Below, piece by piece: positions 13,510-18,593 of a DNA stretch of 18,593 nt. A model generated the notes under the pieces. It ran no database searches. It saw only the letters and a list, made by a program, of their open reading frames with translations, and was not told the DNA's origin. Each line of letters begins with the position of its first letter. Position 1 is the first letter of the stretch. Made by a program: the position numbers and the translations under genes. This DNA comes from an uncultured Oscillibacter sp. (GTDB taxonomy: Bacteria; Bacillota; Clostridia; Oscillospirales; Oscillospiraceae): assembly GCA_910579435.1 (NCBI GenBank), contig CAJTVF010000048.1:1-18593 (forward strand), written 5' to 3'.

Positions 13510-13731
13510 TATTGATTTACGCTTGTTCATCATAAATGTTGCTCGAAAGCCGTATTTTACACCGCGATTTCCGATGATTATATCCGTAAGAACCCCTTTG
13601 ATTTTCAATTGACCGATGTGATTCTGATCGACACGGAGGTCAAAACGCCCCTGTCTGCTGTACAAGAAAAAAATCTGCTGGATTTCCTCCAGACAGACAA
13701 GGTATGCAGATCATATTATGACGAGATTTTA

Positions 13732-13892
13732 AGGAAGCACTGATTTAATCAACGTGTGCAGATTTGCGCCAGAAATTTTCGCTGGCAAGGAAGAAAATCG
13801 CAGAAATCCTGGCGGATTTCAAGATTTTCTGACGCAGATCAGCGGAAATTTATGGCGTAAAGATGTGTGCGGGGATTAAATCAGTGTTTCCT
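13732..13892. mobile_element. Palindromic MITE-like element, family A copy 2 (A2)
   Basis: A 161-bp element bounded by TA (13730-13731 and 13893-13894), with ends AGGAAGCACTGATTTAATC and, inward from the right, AGGAAACACTGATTTAATC. The centre has AATCC-TGGC-GGATT, one base different in the apical loop. It lies inside the integrase remnant and directly abuts element B, sharing the TA between them. Confidence 0.92.
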
Positions 13893-13894
13893 TA

Positions 13895-14056
13895 GAACCT
13901 GTATTCATAACCGAGGGATGCCGGAAGGATGAGGATTTTTCCCGTCAGGCAAGGAGATTTTCCGCAGCAATCCTGACGGATTGCAAGGGAAACCGACGCG
14001 GTCTGACGGGAAAAAGACCGGCCAGGCGGCGTTCAGCGGTTGTGAATACAGGTTCT
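13895..14056. mobile_element. Palindromic MITE-like element, family B
   Basis: A 162-bp element with ends GAACCTGTATTCA and TGAATACAGGTTCT, bounded by TA at 13893-13894 (shared with A2) and 14057-14058. The terminal repeats have nothing in common with family A. The centre is GCAATCC-TGAC-GGATTGC, a perfect 7-bp hairpin with the same core as family A. No ORF. The right border is fixed by the integrase frame, which resumes at 14057. Confidence 0.9.
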
Positions 14057-14149
14057 TAATACTCCCGGGCACCGGATTGCGTATTTCAGAGTTCTGCGGC
14101 CTCACCCGGCAGAACATTGACCTGGAGGCCAGCATTAAAGTTACCACAA

Positions 14150-14315
14150 TTGAAAAGAATCCAATGGATTCTTTTCAACACAGCGCGGGTATACCGCGCT
14201 GTGGGCCGCGAATGCGGCTTTCTGTGGTGAACTTCATAGGAAACGCATAGGCTGCCTTGCGCCTCGGCGGACCTGCGGTCCGCCGGTTGAAAAGGAGTAA
14301 ACACTCCTTTTCAAC
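14150..14315. repeat. Cluster of five hairpins in the integrase remnant (possible fourth element type)
   Basis: Successive stems lie at 14150-14178 (TTGAAAAGAATCC with its complement), 14179-14203 (CACAGCGCGG/CCGCGCTGTG), 14205-14218 (GCCGC-GAAT-GCGGC), 14265-14285 (CGGCGGACC-TGC-GGTCCGCCG) and 14286-14315 (GTTGAAAAGGAGT/ACTCCTTTTCAAC). The outer ends are inverted copies of TTGAAAAG. Total length (~165 bp) is close to the MITEs, but there is no TA flank and no shared core. It lies within the integrase frame, so it is probably an insertion. Confidence 0.6.
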
Positions 14316-14354
14316 TATATTGACTATATCAATGTTGACCACCAGCTTCAAAAG

Positions 14355-14545
14355 GACGCCGGACTGACCCGGGAGCAGTTTGCGGAGCTTTCGGATTTCG
14401 GTGCCGGGTACTACCGGCAGATCGAGGAGAGCGGCGAGGCGGACACGGGGTCTCTGAACGCGGCTCTGCGGGGCTTACGCCCCGGGAGCTCCGTTTGGCG
14501 GAGAAGGTCCTCCAGCTCTTCCTCCTCCGGGGGGCTGAGGCCGTA
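14355..14545 (+). pseudogene. Fragment of an XRE-type helix-turn-helix regulator fused to the integrase remnant
   Basis: Directly after the integrase piece INVDHQLQK the same frame reads DAGLTREQFAELSDFG, then AGYYRQIEESGEADTGSLNA and ALRGL. This resembles the Cro/C1-type HTH pattern (AGLTREQFAELSGIS..YY..IE) from helix 2 to helix 5. The N-terminal start and ribosome site are missing, and the frame then becomes low-complexity (RRRSSSSSSS). A neighbouring frame gives a more natural LRLAEKVLQLFLLRGAEAVKK, which suggests a frameshift near 14480. It is a decayed fragment, perhaps the regulator of the lost mobile element joined by deletion. Confidence 0.55.
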
Positions 14546-14574
14546 AAAAAGGCGGCCCGCGCAAGCGGGCCGCC
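14545..14574 (-). terminator. Terminator of the FMN reductase gene
   Basis: On the minus strand GGCGGCCCGC pairs perfectly with GCGGGCCGCC (10 bp, 4-nt loop) and is followed by six T residues (14545-14550). It lies 12 bp after the stop codon of the gene ending at 14587. Confidence 0.93.
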
Positions 14575-14586
14575 TCGTATCTCGGC

Positions 14587-15213
14587 TCACCGTATAAAGT
14601 TCATCATAGGCCGCTGTGCCGCCTCCGGGGCGGGGACCGCCGTCTCATGAAGCACCTTGACCATCCAAGCCATATTCCGCCCCAGCCGGGCGGCCACGGC
14701 CATGCCCTCCTCGTCCCGGGCGGCCTCGCCGGGATCCGCCCCGTGGACCACGCCCCAGTAGTCGGAGGTCATCAAAATCATCTCCATAGCGTCCATGGTC
14801 CCCAGCAGCTGCTGGTAGGTCTCCATGCCGCCGCTGCGGCGCAGGGTGCACAGGGCCCCGCCCACCTTGTGGCGGAGCTGGTTCACGCCGCAGCCCGCCG
14901 CCAGCATCAGGCGGTCCAGCACGCACTTCATGCCCCCGGCGATGCCTCCGTGATACACCGGGGAGGCCAGGAGAATGCCGTCGGCCTCGATACAGGCGGC
15001 GATGATCTCGTTCACCCCATCCCCGTCCTGGACGCAGCGGAGGCTTCCGGTGTTCAGGCAGTGGTAGCAGGCCATGCAGGGCCGCACCTTGGCCCCGGGC
15101 TGAAAGACCTGGAACTCCACGCCGGCGGCCCGAATCTCTTTTCCGGCGGCCTCCAGGCAGAGGGCTGTGTTTCCGTTTTTGCGGGGGCTTCCGTTGATGG
15201 CAGCGATTTTCAT
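14587..15213 (-). CDS. Flavodoxin-like NAD(P)H-dependent FMN reductase/oxidoreductase
   Basis: The 208-residue protein starts MKIAAINGSPRKNGNTALCL, the FMN-phosphate-binding loop (GSPRKNGNT at 8-16) of the NADPH-dependent FMN reductase family, on a flavodoxin fold. A cysteine set follows (CMACYHCLNTGSLRC, about 46-60), common in anaerobe iron-sulfur flavoprotein-like members. SPVYHG (about 84-89) is the second flavin loop. The family reduces flavins, quinones or other small acceptors; the true substrate is unknown. The ATG at 15211-15213 has an excellent AAGGAGGAA site. Element C lies 27 bp upstream, separating the gene from the broken membrane gene with which it once formed an operon. A strong terminator follows. 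Cytosolic; no signal peptide. Confidence 0.85.
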   Translation of the reverse strand: MKIAAINGSPRKNGNTALCLEAAGKEIRAAGVEFQVFQPGAKVRPCMACYHCLNTGSLRCVQDGDGVNEIIAACIEADGILLASPVYHGGIAGGMKCVLDRLMLAAGCGVNQLRHKVGGALCTLRRSGGMETYQQLLGTMDAMEMILMTSDYWGVVHGADPGEAARDEEGMAVAARLGRNMAWMVKVLHETAVPAPEAAQRPMMNFIR

Positions 15214-15239
15214 AGGGCTTCCTCCTTATGTTTTCTTTA

Positions 15240-15400
15240 GGCCTTGTTTAAAAATTGGCGGAATGCCGGGTTTGGGCAGATTTTTTTGCCAGGCAAGGCG
15301 ATTTGACGCGGGAATCCTGACGGATTTCAAGTCCAATCAACGCAGTCCTGGCGGAAAAAGATGCCCAAAGACGGCGTTTTGCCATTCTTCAAACAAGGCC
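15240..15400. mobile_element. Palindromic MITE-like element, family C
   Basis: A 161-bp element with ends GGCCTTGTTT and AAACAAGGCC, flanked by TA (15238-15239 and 15401-15402). The centre is GGAATCC-TGAC-GGATTTC, the same apical hairpin as families A and B, although the ends differ. No ORF. It sits between the ribosome site of the FMN reductase and the last codons of the broken membrane gene; removing it plus one TA makes the two genes adjacent. Confidence 0.9.
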
Positions 15401-15842
15401 TAAGCGCCTTTTCCGAACAATGAAAAACCAGAGCAGAACTCCCTGGCCCAGCAGTACGGCAATGGATACCGCCTTTAAGGAAGCACTGATTAAATCAACA
15501 TGTGCAGATTTGCGCCAGAAATTTCTGCTGGCAAGGAAGAAAACCGCAGGAATCCTGACGGATTTCAAGATTTTCTAACGCAGTCCAGCGGGAATTTATG
15601 GCGTGAAGCTGTGTGCGGGGATTTAATCAGTGCTTCCTTAAAAATCCCGGAGCGGCGAACGGTTTGAAGCGCCAGCTCCACTTCTCCATTTCGCAGTGAC
15701 CGTGAACCAATAAGACGGCAAAAAGCTGACCAGATTTCCCCCCAGCAGCGCTGGGACGTCTCCGGTCCTGACCGTCAGCCAGCACAGCAGAGCCGCCCAG
15801 GCCAGCAGCATCCCCAGCCGGACGGCCCATTTTTTTCTTCAT
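15389..15842 (-). pseudogene. Broken small two-helix membrane protein gene
   Basis: An ATG at 15840-15842 with GGAGGGAGGGGG follows a near-perfect promoter. After ATGAAG comes a run of seven A. With six A the frame would read MKKKWAVRLGMLLAWAALL and continue CWLTVRTGDVPALLGGN, a membrane helix; as it stands the frame is shifted into a low-hydrophobicity reading. A second shift is needed near 15670. The gene is then interrupted by element A3. Beyond A3 the sequence reads LKAVSIAVLLGQGVLLWFF then IVRKRRLG, a second helix with a basic tail. It ends at a TGA inside element C; without C the end is RKRRLKKT and a TAA overlapping the next gene's ribosome site. Family unknown. Confidence 0.68.
15478..15638. 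mobile_element. Palindromic MITE-like element, family A copy 3 (A3)
   Basis: A 161-bp element flanked by TA (15476-15477 and 15639-15640). Both ends read AGGAAGCACTGATTAAATC inward, the most symmetric copy, with centre AATCC-TGAC-GGATT. It splits the broken membrane gene between codons for GFL and KAVS; excision with one TA rejoins the two parts in one frame. Confidence 0.92.
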
Positions 15843-15871
15843 TGCGCCCCCTCCCTCCATCGAATGAATCC

Positions 15872-15900
15872 ATTATATTGGACCAGGAATAAAATTGCAA
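15872..15900 (-). promoter_or_regulatory. Promoter of the broken membrane gene/FMN reductase operon
   Basis: TTGCAA (15895-15900), 17 bp and TATAAT (15872-15877) on the minus strand give a strong sigma-A promoter about 30 bp before the pseudogene start. It should still drive transcription through A3 and C into the FMN reductase gene. No other promoter for that gene was found. Confidence 0.82.
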
Positions 15901-15941
15901 GAATTTCGGAAAACCCCCTTTTTCTTCCGCCCCAAATACGC

Positions 15942-15947
15942 TATAAT
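15942..15947 (+). promoter_or_regulatory. -10 element of the thiI promoter
   Basis: A perfect TATAAT lies 38 bp upstream of the thiI ATG. The matching -35 position (TTTTTC at 15919-15924, 17-bp spacing) is poor. It diverges from the strong promoter at 15872-15900. Confidence 0.5.
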
Positions 15948-15984
15948 AGCACCCGTAAATTTAACATCTACGGAGGATGATTCC

Positions 15985-17163
15985 ATGCGGCAAAACGAAA
16001 TGTTTCTCCTGAAATTAGGCGAGGTAGTCCTCAAGGGTCAAAACCGCCGCTCCTTTGAGGACCGGCTGGTGGCCAACACGGCCCGCCGCCTGAAATCCTG
16101 CGGCAGCTTCCAGGTCTATATCCGTCAGAGCACCATCTACGCCGAGCCCACCACGGAAACCTGCGACATGGAAGCGGCCTACGCCGCCGCCCGGCAGGTG
16201 TTCGGCGTGGTCAGCGTCGCCCGGGCGGCGCCCTGTGAAAAGACGGTGGAGGCCATTGTGGAGACGGCCAAGGACTACCTGGCGGACGCCTTCGCCTCGG
16301 CAAAGAGCTTCAAGGTGGAAAGCAAGCGGGCGGATAAAAACTACCCCCTGAACTCCATCCAGGTCTCCCAGGCCGTGGGCGGCGAGCTGGCGGAGGCGTT
16401 CCCCCATGTGGCGGTGGACGTCCATAACCCGGACCTGACGGTCCACGTGGAGATCCGCGAAAAGCACGCCTACATCCACGCCCCCGCCGTCCCCGGGGCG
16501 GGGGGCCTCCCCGTGGGCATGGGGGGCCATGCCGTCAGCCTCCTGTCCGGCGGGCTGGACAGCCCGGTGTCCTCCTGGATGATGGCCCGGCGGGGCGTAG
16601 AGCTGGAGATGGTCCACTTCGTCTCCCCGCCCTACACCTCCCAGCAGGCGCAGGACAAGGTGCTGGAGCTGGCGCATCTGCTGACGGCCTACTGCGGCCG
16701 TCTCCGGGTACACATTGTGCCCTTCACGGAGATTCAGGAGGAGATCCGGAAGAACTGCCCCGAGGAGTACTTCACCCTCATCATGCGCCGCTTCATGATG
16801 CGCCTGGCCCAGGCCATTGCCAAGCGGGCGGGAGCCAAGGCCCTGATCACCGGCGAATCCCTGGGGCAGGTAGCCAGCCAGACCATGATGGCCCTGGCCG
16901 TCACGGACGGCGTGACGGAAATGCCCGTCCTCCGGCCCCTCATCGGCATGGACAAAGTGGAGATCATCCGCATGTCCAGGGAGATTGGCACCTACGACAC
17001 ATCGATCCTGCCCTATGAGGACTGCTGCACAGTCTTCACCCCCCGGCACCCCGCCACCCGGCCCAAGCTGGAGGACGTCCGCGCGGCGGAGGCCAAGCTG
17101 GATATAGAGGGCCTGACGGCCCGCTCCCTGGAGGGGGAGGAATGGGTTTGGGTCAAACCATAA
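15985..17163 (+). CDS. thiI: tRNA 4-thiouridine synthetase ThiI (short form)
   Basis: ThiI adenylates U8 of tRNA and installs sulfur to give 4-thiouridine; in some bacteria it also feeds sulfur to thiamine thiazole. The 392-residue protein has a ferredoxin-like/THUMP N-terminal half (about 1-165; LLKLGEVVLKGQNRR at 8-22) and a PP-loop ATPase with SGGLDSP (188-194). Further family marks are GESLGQVASQTM and the late DCCTVFTPRHPATRP segment. The rhodanese domain of the ~480-residue enterobacterial protein is absent, as is normal in Firmicutes. No iscS/nifS sulfur donor lies beside it here, though thiI is often paired with one. The ATG at 15985 has GGAGG 8 nt upstream; the open frame continues further but has no better start. 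cinA follows on the same strand after 116 bp. Confidence 0.93.
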   Translation: MRQNEMFLLKLGEVVLKGQNRRSFEDRLVANTARRLKSCGSFQVYIRQSTIYAEPTTETCDMEAAYAAARQVFGVVSVARAAPCEKTVEAIVETAKDYLADAFASAKSFKVESKRADKNYPLNSIQVSQAVGGELAEAFPHVAVDVHNPDLTVHVEIREKHAYIHAPAVPGAGGLPVGMGGHAVSLLSGGLDSPVSSWMMARRGVELEMVHFVSPPYTSQQAQDKVLELAHLLTAYCGRLRVHIVPFTEIQEEIRKNCPEEYFTLIMRRFMMRLAQAIAKRAGAKALITGESLGQVASQTMMALAVTDGVTEMPVLRPLIGMDKVEIIRMSREIGTYDTSILPYEDCCTVFTPRHPATRPKLEDVRAAEAKLDIEGLTARSLEGEEWVWVKP

Positions 17164-17279
17164 GCTGGTACTCGCCCTAACGGGCGGGAAAGTCAACAGC
17201 CATGATGACGGCTGGTCCAATACACCCCCGCCCGAAGGGCAAGTAAAATCCCCCTGACAGGGAAAAAAAGGAGCCCGCC
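17164..17279 (+). other. thiI-cinA spacer with small hairpins
   Basis: The 116-bp gap holds short inverted repeats (CGCCC-TAA-CGGGCG, CAGCC/GGCTG, GCCC-GAA-GGGC, CCCT-GAC-AGGG) but no T-tailed terminator and no clear promoter. Co-transcription of thiI and cinA is therefore likely. AAAAAGGAG at 17266-17273 is the cinA ribosome site. Confidence 0.5.
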
Positions 17280-18542
17280 ATGTCTCATACCGCCGAACTC
17301 ATCGCCGTAGGCACCGAACTACTGCTTGGCAACATTGCCAACACCAACGCCCAGGTCCTGAGCCAGAGCCTCTCCGCCCTGGGCGTCAACGTCTTCTGGC
17401 ACACCGTGGTAGGCGACAACCCGGAGCGCCTCAAGGAGGCCCTGTCCATCGCCCGCCGCCGGGCGGACGTCCTCATCACCACCGGCGGCCTGGGCCCCAC
17501 CTACGACGATCTCACCAAGCAGACCATCTGCGAATCCTTCGGAAAACCCCTGGTCCTCCACCCGGATATCCTGGAGGACATTCGGTCCTTTTACGAATCC
17601 GCCCTCCACGTCCCGATGCCGGAGAACAACACCCAGCAGGCCGAGCTTCCCGAGGGCTGCGTGGTTTTCGACAACCCCGTGGGCACCGCCCCCGGCTGTG
17701 CCTTCGAGTCGGACGGCGTCCACGTCCTCATGCTCCCCGGCCCGCCCCACGAGATGGAAACCATGCTCCGCCGCCACGTGGAGCCCTACCTGCGGAAGCT
17801 CTCCCACGAGGTCATCGTCTCTCAGGACATCATGACCTTCGGCATGGGGGAGAGCTCCATCGACCAGCTTCTCCATGAAAAAATGGCCCATATGACCAAC
17901 CCCACCCTGGCCACCTACGCCAAGCCCTGTGAGGTCCGCCTCCGGGCCACGGCCAAGGCCGCCACGGAGGACGAGGCATATTCCATGCTGGCCCCCGTGG
18001 GGCAAATGGTTCTGGAAACCCTGGGCGACATCGTCTACGGCGCGGACGGCGGCGACCTGGCGGACTGCTGCCACGGCCATCTGATCCGCCGGGGGCTCAC
18101 CCTCGCCACCGCCGAGAGCTGCACCGGCGGATTGGTTGCCCAGCGGCTCACCGCCATCCCCGGAATCTCCGCCGTTTACCGGGGCGGCGTGGTCAGCTAC
18201 TGGACCAGCGTCAAGGCGGAGGTGCTCCACGTCCCTCAGGACGTCCTGGATACATACGGCCCCGTTTCAGAGGAGTGCGCCCGGGCCATGGCGGAGGGGG
18301 TCCGCCGGATTACCGGGGCGGACCTGGGGGTCTCCGTCACCGGGGCGGCGGGACCGGACCCGGACGAGCGAGGCGTCCCCGTGGGGATCGTGTACATCGG
18401 CCTGGCCACGCCGGAGGGAACTTTCTGCCGCCGCCTGGACCTGGGCCGCCGGAGGCGGGACCGCATCCAGGGCCTGGCGGCGAACCACGCCCTCGACGTG
18501 GTCCGGCGCTATTTACAGGGCCTGCCGGTAGAACAAATCTAG
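17280..18542 (+). CDS. cinA: CinA family protein: competence/damage-inducible protein with nicotinamide-nucleotide amidase domain
   Basis: The 420-residue protein is a full-length two-domain CinA. The N-terminal MoaB/MogA-like domain (about 1-170) shows GTELLLGNIANTNA (11-24) and TGGLGPTYDDLT (68-79) and in characterised CinA acts as an ADP-ribose pyrophosphatase. The C-terminal PncC domain (about 260-415) has AESCTGG (278-284) with nucleophile S280 and a YRGGVVSY segment, and deamidates NMN in pyridine-nucleotide salvage. Start ATG with AAAAAGGAG at 6-nt spacing is clear. In many Firmicutes cinA sits next to recA, which is not seen here but could lie to the right. The stop TAG (18540-18542) is formed by the TA plus the first G of a palindromic element, so the native C-terminus may have been slightly different. 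Confidence 0.93.
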   Translation: MSHTAELIAVGTELLLGNIANTNAQVLSQSLSALGVNVFWHTVVGDNPERLKEALSIARRRADVLITTGGLGPTYDDLTKQTICESFGKPLVLHPDILEDIRSFYESALHVPMPENNTQQAELPEGCVVFDNPVGTAPGCAFESDGVHVLMLPGPPHEMETMLRRHVEPYLRKLSHEVIVSQDIMTFGMGESSIDQLLHEKMAHMTNPTLATYAKPCEVRLRATAKAATEDEAYSMLAPVGQMVLETLGDIVYGADGGDLADCCHGHLIRRGLTLATAESCTGGLVAQRLTAIPGISAVYRGGVVSYWTSVKAEVLHVPQDVLDTYGPVSEECARAMAEGVRRITGADLGVSVTGAAGPDPDERGVPVGIVYIGLATPEGTFCRRLDLGRRRRDRIQGLAANHALDVVRRYLQGLPVEQI

Positions 18543-18593
18543 GGAACCACTGATGAAATCCCCGCACACAGCTTCACGCCATAAATTCCCGCT
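18542..18593. mobile_element. Palindromic MITE-like element, family A copy 4 (A4), cut by the window edge
   Basis: The last 52 bases match the inward-read right end of A1 at all but the first position (GGGAACCACTG against AGGAACCACTG). It is preceded by TA (18540-18541), as expected for the family, and lies in the opposite orientation to A1. The rest lies outside the window. Confidence 0.9.

Larger units (their letters stand above)
13546..14354 (+). pseudogene. Tyrosine recombinase (Tn916/Tn1549-type integrase) remnant, interrupted
   Basis: Three in-frame pieces recall the conjugative-transposon integrase family. Piece 1 (13546-13731) reads AVFYTAISDDYIRKNPFDF, then VKTPLSAVQEKNLLDFL and SYYDEI. 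Piece 2 (14057-14149) reads ILPGTGLRISEFCGLTRQN then IDLEASIKV, holding the GTGLRISE motif with the first catalytic arginine. Piece 3 (14316-14354) reads INVDHQLQ. Pieces 1 and 2 are split by elements A2 and B; deleting these with one TA gives an uninterrupted DEILILPGTGLRISEF. Pieces 2 and 3 are split by a hairpin cluster. The N-terminal DNA-binding part and the C-terminal catalytic HxxR and Tyr are missing, so no recombinase can be made. It marks the former presence of an integrative element. Confidence 0.82.

Noticed and set aside
13200..14600. CRISPR array or defence island in the mobile region
   Set aside because: Repeats are palindromic and dispersed, not regularly spaced direct repeats, and no cas or nuclease genes are present.
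13540..14600. tRNA attachment site next to the integrase remnant
   Set aside because: No tRNA gene or CCA-type 3' end could be found on either strand around it.

Overview
The window looks like chromosomal DNA of a GC-rich Clostridia bacterium, most likely an Oscillospiraceae-type gut organism (Flavonifractor/Lawsonibacter-like). This is inferred from strongly GC-biased codons with AAGGAGG ribosome sites and sigma-A promoters, a short rhodanese-less ThiI, an Lsa/CplR-like ABC-F protein, a Tn916/Tn1549-type integrase remnant and many small palindromic repeats. The genus cannot be fixed from the sequence alone.

Layout. (1) 1-1190, minus strand: start of the S10 ribosomal protein operon (rpsJ, then rplC running off the left edge), with a near-consensus promoter and a ~280-nt structured leader containing an intrinsic terminator. 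(2) 1298-3093, plus strand: an antibiotic-resistance-type ABC-F gene with its own promoter and a ~250-nt leader ending in a terminator, which is the architecture of ribosome-mediated attenuation. (3) 3135-4541, minus strand: a small one-helix membrane protein and an orphan helical protein with weak resemblance to Imm49 immunity proteins. (4) 4748-13250, minus strand: a complete arginine pathway, argG-argH-argC-argJ-(small membrane protein)-argB-argD-argF. A probable ArgR box lies in the argG promoter and a strong terminator follows argF. ArgJ recycles the acetyl group; ArgB, ArgC and ArgD make N-acetylornithine; ArgJ releases ornithine; ArgF, ArgG and ArgH convert it to arginine. (5) 13300-14560: a decayed mobile-element zone with a possible small transcript, an integrase broken by two adjacent palindromic elements, a hairpin cluster, and a fused fragment of an XRE-type regulator. 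(6) 14545-15900, minus strand: a flavodoxin-like FMN reductase and, upstream of it, a broken two-helix membrane protein gene interrupted by one element and cut at its end by another. (7) 15942-18542, plus strand: thiI and cinA. The stop codon of cinA is made at the junction with another palindromic element.

The most interesting signal is the population of small non-coding elements. Four copies of family A (three complete, 161 bp each), one of family B (162 bp) and one of family C (161 bp) differ at their ends. All the complete ones are near full-length palindromes, are flanked by TA, and share the same apical hairpin AATCC-TGAC-GGATT. Removing A2+B plus one TA restores the integrase reading frame exactly. 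Removing C plus one TA joins the broken membrane gene back to the ribosome site of the FMN reductase. These in-sequence empty-site reconstructions fix the element borders and support a Tc1/mariner or IS630-type TA-targeting transposition.
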